Source of the DNA: an uncultured Bacteroides sp.
GTDB lineage: Bacteria > Bacteroidota > Bacteroidia > Bacteroidales > Bacteroidaceae
DNA length: 64,000 nucleotides
Assembly (NCBI GenBank): GCA_947038155.1
Contig: CAMQVH010000003.1
Location: forward strand, 124,001-188,000
Direction: 5' to 3'
In this document: positions 35,414 to 45,703 of the stretch, piece by piece
Layout of the letters: each line of letters opens with the position of its first letter
Position numbering within the stretch: position 1 is the stretch's first letter
Made by a program: the position numbers and the translations under genes
The notes under the pieces: model-generated
The model's database searches: none
The model's input: the letters and a program-made list of their open reading frames with translations, nothing else
What the model was told of the DNA's origin: nothing

Positions 35414-36395
35414 TTAATGTCAGTAATACGGACATACCGGGGCGCAGGTCATCAACTTTCTGAGTGGGACGGGCATGAATCTCGAAGGTTCGTAAGTCAT
35501 AACTTCCGGTCTGCTTCGTTGATTTCCAAGTAGCAAAACTTCCTAACGGACTGATATAATAGATTTTAAACTCAATACCTTTTTTATTAATAGCAGGCAC
35601 ATCCGCAACAAAGGTGCCCTCCATCTTAAATTGTGGCATCAAATCCTCACGTACATTGAGTACTACATGAATATCGTCCATGACAACCAGGTTCATAATA
35701 GGAGTTCCCGGCGCAACCAATTCCCCACGTTTAGGAAAGATGGTAGCTATCTGACCGTTTTCAGGTGCTGTCAGCCGGGCGTCGACCAATAGTGCCGAAA
35801 CTTCTTCCACCGTACTTCTGGCAGCATTCACCATACTGGCGGCAGATTCTTTATCTTCTTTCTGTGCACCGTCTACCGCCATCTGATATTGTTCATAGGC
35901 TGCCCGTTCGGCTGCAACAGCAGCTTTATACATAGCTTCCACTTCATCTTTCCGCTGAGAAGTGACAACACTGTCTTTATATAAGGTAAGAATACGGTTA
36001 TAAGTTGTTTTAGCCAGTGTAAGATCACTTTTTGTTTTGTTCCATAGTTGCAACGCGGTAGCAACAATCTGTCGACGGGTACCGGCATCTATTTTCTTAT
36101 TCTGCTGTACGGCTACTTGCTCCAATGCATTCACCTGCTGATACTTGGCATGTATTTCGGGGCTGTTGATTACAACGAGAGTATCTCCTTGGCGTACCCA
36201 GTCACCTTCCTGAACCAAAAAGGTATCGATACGTCCAGGAAGTTTCCCGCTAATACGGATTTCTGTCGCTTCTGCCTGCCCTTGCAGGACGAGCGGTTGT
36301 TTGTGCATCAAGATTATTCCCAGAGCAGTAAAAATACCGACTGCCAGCATAATAATGACGAATGCCCATGAAAGGGTTCTACTAGTTGGTTTCAT
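35406..36395 (-). CDS. HlyD-family periplasmic adaptor (membrane fusion protein)
   Basis: 329 residues. One N-terminal membrane anchor (about 9-30, LSWAFVIIMLAVGIFTALGI), a split lipoyl half-motif (IRISGKLPGRIDTFLVQEGDWV near 46-67 and ARLTAPENGQIATIFPKRGE near 206-225), a helical hairpin between them (about 85-190) and a C-terminal beta-barrel (VVLNVREDLMPQFKMEGTF). It bridges an inner-membrane transporter to TolC. It lies 6 bp after the TolC gene and overlaps the first permease gene. Confidence 0.9.
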   Translation of the reverse strand: MKPTSRTLSWAFVIIMLAVGIFTALGIILMHKQPLVLQGQAEATEIRISGKLPGRIDTFLVQEGDWVRQGDTLVVINSPEIHAKYQQVNALEQVAVQQNKKIDAGTRRQIVATALQLWNKTKSDLTLAKTTYNRILTLYKDSVVTSQRKDEVEAMYKAAVAAERAAYEQYQMAVDGAQKEDKESAASMVNAARSTVEEVSALLVDARLTAPENGQIATIFPKRGELVAPGTPIMNLVVMDDIHVVLNVREDLMPQFKMEGTFVADVPAINKKGIEFKIYYISPLGSFATWKSTKQTGSYDLRTFEIHARPTQKVDDLRPGMSVLLTLNE

Positions 36396-36401
36396 TGTTT
36401 G

Positions 36402-37814
36402 TTACGGTTTAGGTTGATAGTTTACAAATTGTTCCGGTGTGCCGCAGAGTGAAAGAAGATTCATCAATGCCACATCATATTCATAATATGCTGCCAGACG
36501 AGCCACTTTTACGTTGGCAAGCATGGTTTCAGCATCAATCACTTCGGTAGAAGTTGCCATCCCTTCAGTAAAGGATTTCTTTCGGATACGTACCAGTTCT
36601 TCACTTAGTTCGATGGTCGCATTCAGTGCTTTTACGTTATCCTGAGCTTTCTCCAATTGTGTATAGAGTTTATCCACTCCGACAGCAAGATCATCGCGTG
36701 CTTTCATTTTCCCTAAAGCCAGCGTTTGCTGGGTTAGTTTTGATTGCCGGATCTTCTTTTCCCGATCCAATCCGTCAAAGAGATTCCATGTAAAGCCAAT
36801 TCCCACCATGGTACGCGGCAGTAAATTGCTTTGAATGCCATGCGAATAGAGGGTCTGTTTTCCAAAAAGGGCTATATTCGGCAAGTATCCGCTTTGGGCA
36901 ATCCGTACTTCCTGTTTAGCGATATGTTCTTGCAGCTGCAGTTGATTAAGCATATAGTTTCCGCTGTTGACCGACATATCAAAAAGCATTTTGGGTGGTA
37001 ACGAATCATTCATGAAAAGGGGAGAAGTAGGAACGATATTCTCATCCGTATCTTTTTTATTCAACAAAACTTTCAAGGCACTCTGCACCACAGTTTCTTC
37101 CTTTCGTGCAGCTTCCAATGCCCGTTTTGCTTCATCCATATTCACTTGTGCAAACAGTCGTCCTGCTTTGTCTATCATTCCGGCAGCTTCCAGTTTCAAA
37201 GCATTTTCATAATGCTTCTGCAGACCTTTATATGTTTCTTCACGTACCGCTATGACCTGTTGTGCCAACCGCAGACCATAATAACTTTCTGCCAACAGGT
37301 TTTGCTGGCTTGCAGCAGTCTGTGCACGATTCTCTCGCGCCAGATCCACCATTGTCCGACCAATATTTGTTGCACGAAATCTTTTTCCTCCGGAAAAGAG
37401 CACCCATTCTGCCGACAGATCAACAGTCGTCAAGTTTCTCGGAGTTAGTGGAAAGACAAGAGTATTGGCTCCTATTTTATCCAGAACAGCTGAGATTATC
37501 TGGTCATCCGGAATAATTGAATGTACAAAGTCTTTTGCCGGATCAGTAAACTGAGACAATGGCTGCTTCACTTCTATCTTCTCGGACATATGCACAAATG
37601 CACCTGTAGACTGCAAGGTAGGATACCAAAAAGCATTGAGCTTATCACGTTCTGCCTTGGCAATCTCTATCCCCTTATCAGCTATCTTCAAGCTCTGATT
37701 TCCCTGATTAAGCAGGTGCAACGATTCTTCGAAACTTAGCGGTGTCTGTGCATTTGTCTGAATGACGAAAAAACACAAAGCCCATAGTACAAAAAGTATC
37801 TTATTTTTTTTCAT
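36402..37814 (-). CDS. TolC-family outer-membrane efflux protein
   Basis: 470 residues with a signal peptide (1-22, ending IQTNAQT) and the long heptad-rich helices of the OEP fold in two repeats (LHLLNQGNQSLKIADKGIEI, then LLAESYYGLRLAQQVIAVRE; second repeat from about 255). The expected role is the outer-membrane channel of a tripartite exporter with the HlyD and permease products. It is the first gene of a four-gene operon read leftwards. No exact -7 match was found in the 250 bp upstream. Confidence 0.9.
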   Translation of the reverse strand: MKKNKILFVLWALCFFVIQTNAQTPLSFEESLHLLNQGNQSLKIADKGIEIAKAERDKLNAFWYPTLQSTGAFVHMSEKIEVKQPLSQFTDPAKDFVHSIIPDDQIISAVLDKIGANTLVFPLTPRNLTTVDLSAEWVLFSGGKRFRATNIGRTMVDLARENRAQTAASQQNLLAESYYGLRLAQQVIAVREETYKGLQKHYENALKLEAAGMIDKAGRLFAQVNMDEAKRALEAARKEETVVQSALKVLLNKKDTDENIVPTSPLFMNDSLPPKMLFDMSVNSGNYMLNQLQLQEHIAKQEVRIAQSGYLPNIALFGKQTLYSHGIQSNLLPRTMVGIGFTWNLFDGLDREKKIRQSKLTQQTLALGKMKARDDLAVGVDKLYTQLEKAQDNVKALNATIELSEELVRIRKKSFTEGMATSTEVIDAETMLANVKVARLAAYYEYDVALMNLLSLCGTPEQFVNYQPKP

Positions 37815-38485
37815 GCTGGTTAGGTTAAATCTAAAATTGAGACTTTCTAACAGATGAGAGGACGGGTTTGTTCACTTTGGCAAACAGAGAAAGAATCTTA
37901 AAAAAATGTTCTATATTTAATATTACACAAAGAATAGCCCCATACGTATTTCATCAAACAGCAGAAATTATGCATAAATACGCATAATAATATACAGAAT
38001 TTCAATATATTTTTGCATATATATTATCAGATTATACAGAAAAAGAACGTTATTTGAGCTATTTCCTTTTTAAAGGAACGATTACTTGGTTTTAAACCAA
38101 CGGGACGTTGGTCGGTGAGGAACGTTCTGCTCCTTTAAAAGGAACGAATAAAACACAAGTAAAACAGGTCATTTGTTTTGGATACGACTAATATCTCAAT
38201 CATTTTAATCTTTCAGATTGAATCAGTTAGTAGCCATTCTATTAACTTATTGTTAGTATAGACAGATAAAATCACGCATATTGATAAGAATTAAATCCAA
38301 TAATATTAAGTTTTGAAAATATCTGATTAGAAATCCAGAGGATTTTATCGAATCATTTTATTTCTATCTGTATATTTTAAATTGTACAGCAATCGAATAT
38401 ACGATTTTTCATATCCGATTCTTTTTTTCATCTGGAATAGAAATTATATTATAGATTTTCCTCTGCTAAAATTTGAAGAAATTTA
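37815..38485. other. 670-bp intergenic region, AT-rich, holding array C
   Basis: No gene is seen between the TolC gene start and the tRNA promoter. The left 250 bp probably carry the promoter of the leftward export operon. Array C lies at 38063-38150. The stretch 38150-38485 is very AT-rich without an open frame of interest; it precedes the tRNA promoter. Confidence 0.6.
38063..38150. repeat. Array C: four 22-nt palindromic units
   Basis: Units start at 38063, 38085, 38107 and 38129, 22 nt apart. Unit 1 core is TTCCTTTTTAAAGGAACG, unit 2 TTGGTTTTAAACCAACG, unit 3 a weaker ACGTT-11 nt-AACGT palindrome, unit 4 TCCTTTAAAAGGAACG. All four share an AACG end at the same column. Unit 2 and unit 3 also share arms (ACCAACG gga CGTTGGT at 38096-38112), so alternative hairpins exist. 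Confidence 0.8.
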
Positions 38486-38515
38486 TTTGAGATATAAAAA
38501 TTATGTTTACCTTTG
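38486..38515 (+). promoter_or_regulatory. tRNA-Gly promoter
   Basis: TTTG (38486-38489) and TACCTTTG (38508-38515) are separated by 18 nt, close to the Bacteroides -33/-7 arrangement. Transcription would start near 38522, about 33 nt before the mature tRNA. Confidence 0.65.
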
Positions 38516-38554
38516 CATCAACATTTCATAAGGCTTTTATGAAAGATACAAGTT

Positions 38555-38630
38555 GCGGTAGTAGCTCAGTTGGTAGAGCATTAGCTTCCCAAGCTAAGGG
38601 TCACGAGTTCGAGTCTCGCTTACCGCTCCA
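38555..38630 (+). tRNA. tRNA-Gly (anticodon CCC), CCA encoded
   Basis: A 76-nt cloverleaf. Acceptor GCGGTAG/TTACCGC, D-arm AGCTCAGTTGGTAGAGC, anticodon stem TTAGC/GCTAA enclosing the loop TTCCCAA (anticodon CCC, reads GGG), T-loop TTCGAGT and encoded CCA. The outermost T-stem pair reads A-C (ACGAG/CTCGC), a mismatch. A hairpin with a T-tract follows at once. Confidence 0.93.
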
Positions 38631-38636
38631 TTATAA

Positions 38637-38669
38637 AACAGGTAGTCAGACAATGACTATCTGTTTTTA
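38637..38669 (+). terminator. Terminator after tRNA-Gly
   Basis: AACAGGTAGTCA and TGACTATCTGTT pair with one G-T wobble around a 5-nt loop (GACAA), followed by TTTTTAT. Confidence 0.85.
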
Positions 38670-38841
38670 TATTTTTACAAGAGTTCTTTTAACTCATTTT
38701 CTTGATATTTTATGTATCAGATAAATACGATAAAGTCCTAGAAAAGTGACTATAATAGTAACTATAAATAGGTAAATCAGTCACATAAGGCGGTATAAAG
38801 AAAATAATGCAAGAAGAATAGGGCAGTTCGTTCCTTTTTCG

Positions 38842-38849
38842 TATTTTTG
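38842..38849 (+). promoter_or_regulatory. -7 element for proS
   Basis: TATTTTTG matches TAnnTTTG, 43 bp upstream of ATG 38893. Confidence 0.55.
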
Positions 38850-38892
38850 CACCCTGTTTTAACATCCAAGAAAACTTAAATAGAAAAATATA

Positions 38893-40386
<1,494 letters not shown>

Positions 40387-40410
40387 AAGCACATATCTAT
40401 TTCAATAGTA

Positions 40411-40452
40411 AAAGAGTCAGATTTTCAAAATTGAGAATCTGACTCTTTTTTT
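40411..40452 (+). terminator. Terminator after proS
   Basis: AAAGAGTCAGATT (40411-40423) pairs with AATCTGACTCTTT (40436-40448) around a 12-nt loop; a long T-run follows. Confidence 0.92.
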
Positions 40453-40522
40453 ATCCATTTCAGTTTTATTTCAGAAATATCCCTTTTCTTTGTAGACAGT
40501 AATAAAGAAAGGAGAAGATTTT

Positions 40523-41200
40523 ATGAAGATATTAATTGTAGAAGATGAACCCTCTTTAAGAGAATTGATACAACGTTCGTTGGAAAAAGAACGTTATGTC
40601 GTAGAGACGGCTGGAGACTTCAACAGTGCATTATACAAAATAGAAGACTACGACTATGATTGTGTCTTACTGGATATTATGCTGCCGGACGGGAGCGGCC
40701 TTGACCTTCTCGAACGCTTGAAAGCTCTCCACAAACGGGAAAATGTGATTATTATCTCTGCCAAAGATTCGCTGGAAGACAAAGTACTGGGACTGGAACT
40801 AGGCGCTGACGATTATTTGCCGAAACCATTTCATCTGGCAGAATTAAATGCGCGGATCAAAAGTGTGATCCGTCGGAATCAACATGATGGAGAAATCGAT
40901 ATCCGTCAGGGAAATGTAAGGATAGAACCCGACAAATACCGGGTGTTTGTTAACGAACAGGAGCTGGAACTGAACAGAAAAGAATATGATATCCTGCTTT
41001 ACTTTATAAATCGTCCCGGCCGTCTGGTCAATAAAAACACACTGGCAGAATCGGTATGGGGAGACCACATCGATCAAGTGGATAACTTTGACTTCATTTA
41101 TGCACAAATCAAAAATCTTCGCAAAAAATTGAAGGATGCCGAAGCAAATATTGAAATCAAAGCCGTTTACGGATTCGGCTATAAACTGATTGTAGAATAA
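40523..41200 (+). CDS. OmpR-family response regulator
   Basis: 225 residues. Receiver (1-118) with Asp8, phospho-acceptor Asp51 (CVLLDIMLPDGSG) and Lys in LPKPFHLAEL; winged-helix DNA-binding domain (about 130-225) with LNRKEYDILLYFINRPGRLV and the recognition part near FDFIYAQIKNLRKKL. The histidine kinase gene starts 22 bp downstream. Likely targets are the neighbouring NEW3/ABC genes or the PepSY-like genes, by position only. Confidence 0.95.
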   Translation: MKILIVEDEPSLRELIQRSLEKERYVVETAGDFNSALYKIEDYDYDCVLLDIMLPDGSGLDLLERLKALHKRENVIIISAKDSLEDKVLGLELGADDYLPKPFHLAELNARIKSVIRRNQHDGEIDIRQGNVRIEPDKYRVFVNEQELELNRKEYDILLYFINRPGRLVNKNTLAESVWGDHIDQVDNFDFIYAQIKNLRKKLKDAEANIEIKAVYGFGYKLIVE

Positions 41201-41222
41201 TAGAAACCAGAAAGGACCATCC

Positions 41223-42506
41223 ATGAAACTTATATATTATATCATTCTTCGCATCACCATCGCCCTGACTCTTATCCTGACTGTCTGGGCAGTCTTTTTC
41301 TATGTTACGATGATTGACGAAGTCAACGATGAAGTGGATGATTCACTGGAAGATTATTCGGAAACAATCATTATCCGCGCATTGGCAGGAGAGGAGCTTC
41401 CCTCCCAAAATAATGGTTCCAATAATCAATATTACCTGAAAGAAATAACCAAAGAATATGCAAAGAGCCAGGAAGATATCCAATATAAAGACTCCATGGT
41501 ATACATTGTAGAAAAAGAGGAAACAGAACCGGCACGTATCCTGACCACTATCTTTAAAGATGACGAAGACCGTTATTACGAATTGACCGTATCCACTCCC
41601 AGCATCGAAAAAGATGATTTGAAAAGTGCGATTCAAGTCTGGATTATTTTCCTGTATGTAGCTCTGTTACTTTGTATCATCATCATATCCGTATGGGTAT
41701 TTTATCGTAATATGCGACCGCTGTATATACTACTTCATTGGTTGGACAGCTATCAGACCGGAAAGAAAAACAAACCTCTGAAAAACGATACACGGATCAC
41801 GGAATTCCGCAAACTGAATGATGCGGCCGCCCGTTACGTAGAGCGGACAGAACAAATGTTCGAACAGCAGAAGCAGTTCATCGGAAACGCCTCACATGAG
41901 ATTCAGACACCGCTTGCTATCTGCCGCAATCGGCTGGAAATGCTGATGGAGGACGATTCTTTGGCCGAGAACCAGCTTGAAGAGTTGATGAAAACCCATC
42001 AGACACTGGAATATATCACCAAACTAAACAAATCTCTGCTGCTACTATCAAAAATAGATAACGGTCAGTTCACCGACACCAAAGAGGTAGACTTAAACGT
42101 ACTCCTCAGGCAATACCTGAAAGACTATAAAGAAGTCTACAACTACAAGAACATAGAAGTAAGTATAACAGAACAGGCTAATTTCCATGTGACCATGAAC
42201 GAGTCTCTGGCCATTGCTTTACTGACAAACCTGTTAAAGAACGCGTTCGTGCATAACGTAGACGGAGGACATATCCGGATTATCATAACCAAACATAGCA
42301 TCACCTTCCGAAATTCCGGAGAGAAGCAACCACTGGATGAAACTCACATCTTTGAACGTTTCTATCAAGGACACAAAAAAGAAGGATCTACCGGATTAGG
42401 GTTGGCAATAACCGATTCCATCTGCCGTCTGCAACAGCTGAACTTGCGATATTACTTCGAACAAAGAGAACATTGTTTCGAAATCTCCAGTAAGAACCAG
42501 AAGTAA
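41223..42506 (+). CDS. Sensor histidine kinase
   Basis: 427 residues. Two membrane helices (about 8-30 and 138-160) bracket a periplasmic sensor of about 105 residues (acidic, VNDEVDDSLEDYSET and KSQEDIQYKDSM). HisKA with His225 (IGNASHEIQTPLAICRNRL) and HATPase with N-box NLLKNAFVHNV and a STGLGLAITDSIC G-box follow. Partner of the regulator encoded upstream. A hairpin TCTGCCATCCAG/CTGGATGGCAGA (42525-42562) follows the gene. The signal is unknown; PepSY-like genes in the area suggest an envelope or metal cue. Confidence 0.94.
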   Translation: MKLIYYIILRITIALTLILTVWAVFFYVTMIDEVNDEVDDSLEDYSETIIIRALAGEELPSQNNGSNNQYYLKEITKEYAKSQEDIQYKDSMVYIVEKEETEPARILTTIFKDDEDRYYELTVSTPSIEKDDLKSAIQVWIIFLYVALLLCIIIISVWVFYRNMRPLYILLHWLDSYQTGKKNKPLKNDTRITEFRKLNDAAARYVERTEQMFEQQKQFIGNASHEIQTPLAICRNRLEMLMEDDSLAENQLEELMKTHQTLEYITKLNKSLLLLSKIDNGQFTDTKEVDLNVLLRQYLKDYKEVYNYKNIEVSITEQANFHVTMNESLAIALLTNLLKNAFVHNVDGGHIRIIITKHSITFRNSGEKQPLDETHIFERFYQGHKKEGSTGLGLAITDSICRLQQLNLRYYFEQREHCFEISSKNQK

Positions 42507-42524
42507 AACAACTGATAAAACACA

Positions 42525-42562
42525 TCTGCCATCCAGAGCAAAATAATGTACTGGATGGCAGA
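42525..42562. terminator. Hairpin between convergent genes, possible terminator
   Basis: TCTGCCATCCAG (42525-42536) and CTGGATGGCAGA (42551-42562) pair perfectly over 12 bp, loop 14. There is no clear T-run on either side, so factor-independent termination is uncertain. A second small inverted repeat, ACTGTC/GACAGT, lies at 42574-42601. Confidence 0.5.
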
Positions 42563-42625
42563 ATTAATTGGGTACTGTCTAAGATTACACTTTATGACAG
42601 TGTCTGGTTTGGATTCCGCATATGA

Positions 42626-43582
42626 TTATCGGGATCGGATTTCCCTTCTCATAAACATAATATACGAGATTGCAAAGCAGATAACAGTCGCTGCAATCAG
42701 CCCCGTGAGCTGTGGCCAAACAACAAGCAGACTCTGTCCCAACGGCAGCGGACTCGGAATAGCCCCTTGTACCTGTTCCATCGTAAGCGGTCCGATACTT
42801 CTGACAGAAGGCATCAGCAGCGTTGTAGTAGCTTCATTAAACAATTCACTGGGTGCCAGACGCATTAATCCAAGAATAAATTTCTGATAACTGATAATCT
42901 GATAAGGAGACGCCATCTGCGACGGACTTAATCCCTTTGCCACCAAATTGACAATCATCGTATAGAATACGCTGAAAAACAGCCAAACGGCTACGGAAGC
43001 CAGCGCAGAAGTAGCAGCCTGACGGAAACGGAGTGAGAATAAGATGGCCAGGTTCAACCAAAAGGCTACATAAAAGATACTCGTTATAAGAAAGAAAACG
43101 ATTCTCCAGAATTCTTCAGCCGTAGGAGGAATGCCAATGGCAATCAATCCGAATCCCATCACCAAAAAGCCCAATACAAACAGCATAATACCTATCACGA
43201 TCAAAGCAGCCACAAACTTCGCATTAATGATACAATCACGATGAATGGGCTGAGACAGCATACGGCTCAATGTCCCCTTATTCTGCTCCGAATTGACAGC
43301 ATCGAATCCCAAAGCAATTCCTAATAAAGGACCTAAAAAGTTAATAAACAGTACAAAGGAGGGGAGAGTCCCATCCGAAGCTGTGAATAACTTCAAGAAG
43401 AGGAACGAACTGTCCGGATCATCCGGTTTGATAGCCGCACCGATATTAGTAAGCGCCGTGTATAGCGATCCCATACAAGTAAGCGCTATGATACCGATCA
43501 GAATAAGAAAACGCCAGCTTTTGACATGATCGGATATTTCCTTATGTACGATAACCCAAAAAGGATGATTGACTTTACTCAT
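42626..43582 (-). CDS. ABC-2 type permease of NEW3-associated transporter
   Basis: From ATG 43582 the protein has 318 residues with six membrane helices (FLILIGIIALTCMGSLYTAL near 26-45 through LTGLIAATVICFAISYIMFM near 290-310) and a short N-terminal HPFWVIVHKEISDHVKSWRF. The ATG overlaps the stop codon of the ATPase gene (ATGAGTAA), with GGAGG 8 bp before it; a TTG further upstream (43603) is not needed. The layout resembles ABC-2 permeases encoded with NEW3 proteins. Cargo unknown. Confidence 0.87.
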   Translation of the reverse strand: MSKVNHPFWVIVHKEISDHVKSWRFLILIGIIALTCMGSLYTALTNIGAAIKPDDPDSSFLFLKLFTASDGTLPSFVLFINFLGPLLGIALGFDAVNSEQNKGTLSRMLSQPIHRDCIINAKFVAALIVIGIMLFVLGFLVMGFGLIAIGIPPTAEEFWRIVFFLITSIFYVAFWLNLAILFSLRFRQAATSALASVAVWLFFSVFYTMIVNLVAKGLSPSQMASPYQIISYQKFILGLMRLAPSELFNEATTTLLMPSVRSIGPLTMEQVQGAIPSPLPLGQSLLVVWPQLTGLIAATVICFAISYIMFMRREIRSR

Positions 43583-44318
43583 GTCTTTCGCCTCCTTCCT
43601 CAAAATAATGGTTATAAATATCAGACAATTCCTGTTTCTTTTCTTTCAGTTCTGCCATATCAATCAGAGCAAGTATTTTGCCGTTACTGAACAATCCCAC
43701 TCTGTCGCATACTTTCTGTGCCTGGTCCAGATGGTGGGAAGAAAACAAAACCGTCAGCCCTTCCTCCTTGCTCAGCCAGCGAATCAGTTCGATAAATTCC
43801 TGAACACCCGCAGGGTCAATTCCCGAAGTCGGCTCATCCAGAATAATGATTTCGGGATTTTTAATAAGCACATCGGCCAGCCCAAGACGTTGTCTCATAC
43901 CGCGGGAATACTTTCCGGTTTTCTTTTTCAGCTGATCTTCAAGCCCTACGCGCTTCATCAGCTCCAGTGCTTTTACTTTCGCCTCCTTGTCAGGGATACC
44001 ATTCAGCCGTGCCGTATACATCAGATTTTCCGGACCTGTCATGTCATCATAGAATCCCACATCTTCGGGCAGATAGCCGATTTTCCTTTTCACTTCAATA
44101 GGATGAGTGGTAGAATTAATTCCACAAATCTCGACAATTCCCGATGTGGGCTCCGTTAATCCCAGCATCATCAAAATAGTAGTTGACTTTCCGGCACCGT
44201 TCGGACCCAGCAAACCGAAGATTTCTCCTTTCCGGATACTCAGGCGAATATGATCTACAGCAGTAAATTTACCGTATTGTTTGGTTAATTCGGTAAGTAC
44301 GATCACTTGTTCGCCCAT
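43575..44318 (-). CDS. ABC transporter ATP-binding protein
   Basis: 247 residues. Walker A GPNGAGKST at 38-46, Q-loop in IGYLPEDVGFYDDMTG, signature YSRGMRQRLGLADVL, Walker B IIILDEPTSGIDPAG, H-loop in LFSSHHLDQAQ. It pairs with the permease encoded next and follows the NEW3 gene by 3 bp, so all three are one operon read leftwards. Confidence 0.95.
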   Translation of the reverse strand: MGEQVIVLTELTKQYGKFTAVDHIRLSIRKGEIFGLLGPNGAGKSTTILMMLGLTEPTSGIVEICGINSTTHPIEVKRKIGYLPEDVGFYDDMTGPENLMYTARLNGIPDKEAKVKALELMKRVGLEDQLKKKTGKYSRGMRQRLGLADVLIKNPEIIILDEPTSGIDPAGVQEFIELIRWLSKEEGLTVLFSSHHLDQAQKVCDRVGLFSNGKILALIDMAELKEKKQELSDIYNHYFEEGGERHE

Positions 44319-44321
44319 AAT

Positions 44322-45473
44322 TTACCTCCTTCCATATTTACGGAACAGATAGTAGACAACACCGATAGTAGCCAGAATAATCAGAACACCTACCCATCCC
44401 CAAATCATCGGAGTCTTTACGGCAATTCTGAATTGAGCGTCCGCATTCACTTCCGGAGTTTTGGCCATCATCGTAGTTACATAATCACCCGGAAGCGCTT
44501 TCTTAGATGCTTTCAAGATGGCTACAGCAGTAGCCGTTTCTCCGGCTTTCAGCATTTCTATCTTTGACGGTTCGAAAGCTACATCCCAGTCAACCGGCTT
44601 GTTGGCAGACAGCTGGATATCTTTCAATAAGGAAGAACCTGTATTTTTAATTTCCAGTTCGATCCGTTTGGTATCACCGGCAGTCACGTCAGAACTTAAT
44701 AATCCTCTCGGGGTGGTCAGTTCCATCTGATAAGAACCGGTGACAACTACTTCCAGTTCCAGTTCAGCCGAAGTATTGCCCGTAGCGGCACGTACGGGAA
44801 TTTTATAACTGCCAGCTTCCACATTAGCAGGAGGAGTGATGTCTATACTTACATTCTGGCTACTGTTGGCTTCTACTTGTGCGGAAGTTGCCTGCTTATA
44901 ATTAGGTTTGAAAATAACATTCCAGCCTCTGGGTGCTTTAGCCATCAGCGCATACAGTTGCTGATCGGCAGTCTGATTCTTCAGTGTGGCATTAAAGGTG
45001 AAAGTTGATTTGGAATTTCCCTGCATATTGGGCTGGTCGGTGGTAAACTCCGTCTGATAAGTACCTTGTTGTGCCACAACGACATTCAGAGGGAGTTGCG
45101 CTTCTCCGGCAGACACTACAAAGTGGTAGCTGCCTCTGCTTACTTTTAAAGGAACATCTACCTTTAGATTAAAAGTCTTCTTTTCTTTAGGGAGTACGGC
45201 CAACTGACTGAGATTCCAACCACCGGATTTCATTTCATGTTTCCAGCTGCTTGATAGGCCACTGACGGAAAGATTGGCATTCACCAACTTGTCTGTATTG
45301 TTAATCAGGTCAATGCTGTAGTCAATAGACGCCCCCGGTGAAACGGAGATTTTTGTGTAAGGTGTGTACAAGATCACGCTTTTAGGTATAGAGTCGTTAG
45401 CGTGTGTGTTACTCATGGGAAGTATTCCCAGCAAAACAGTTAATAATAAAAAACAATTTGTTCTCATAGTCAT
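44322..45473 (-). CDS. NEW3-domain extracytoplasmic protein with C-terminal membrane anchor
   Basis: 383 residues. Signal peptide (1-25, ending NTHAND), three beta-sandwich repeats of the NEW3/COG1470 kind (about 35-130, 135-235, 250-345; recurring patterns such as VSPGASIDYSIDLINNTDK and VTAGDTKRIELEIKNTGSS), one C-terminal helix (WGWVGVLIILATIGVVYYLF) and a basic tail RKYGRR. It is the first gene of an operon with the ATPase and permease. NEW3 domains are seen in cell-wall or sugar-binding exported proteins; here it probably serves as an extracytoplasmic receptor or subunit of the ABC system. ATG at 45467 is an alternative start. Confidence 0.87.
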   Translation of the reverse strand: MTMRTNCFLLLTVLLGILPMSNTHANDSIPKSVILYTPYTKISVSPGASIDYSIDLINNTDKLVNANLSVSGLSSSWKHEMKSGGWNLSQLAVLPKEKKTFNLKVDVPLKVSRGSYHFVVSAGEAQLPLNVVVAQQGTYQTEFTTDQPNMQGNSKSTFTFNATLKNQTADQQLYALMAKAPRGWNVIFKPNYKQATSAQVEANSSQNVSIDITPPANVEAGSYKIPVRAATGNTSAELELEVVVTGSYQMELTTPRGLLSSDVTAGDTKRIELEIKNTGSSLLKDIQLSANKPVDWDVAFEPSKIEMLKAGETATAVAILKASKKALPGDYVTTMMAKTPEVNADAQFRIAVKTPMIWGWVGVLIILATIGVVYYLFRKYGRR

Positions 45474-45524
45474 ACGAAAGTTCTTATGGTTGATTTAATA
45501 TGAATATTGTCAAATTTGTGCCTG

Positions 45525-45532
45525 CAAAAATA
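45525..45532 (-). promoter_or_regulatory. -7 element for the NEW3-ABC operon
   Basis: Minus strand reads TATTTTTG, an exact TAnnTTTG match, 52 bp upstream of the start at 45473. Confidence 0.5.
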
Positions 45533-45703
45533 AGCGATGAATTTATTAGTTGCTGTTAAAAGAAACAAAAGAATACAATAAGAAAGATTTCCTTTGTTTT
45601 TTTCGGATTTTGCCCAAAATTCCCAAATCTTTTCAGATTCTCCTCTCATCTTTGCATTATAAATTAAATGATAATAGTAAAACCAATTAAAAAAACAACG
45701 ATT

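Noticed and set aside
38503..38724. 73-codon open frame running through tRNA-Gly
   Set aside because: It includes the whole tRNA gene and its promoter and terminator; no sign of coding.
43583..43603. TTG start for the ABC permease at 43603
   Set aside because: ATG 43582 has a good GGAGG in front and the usual overlap with the ATPase stop codon.
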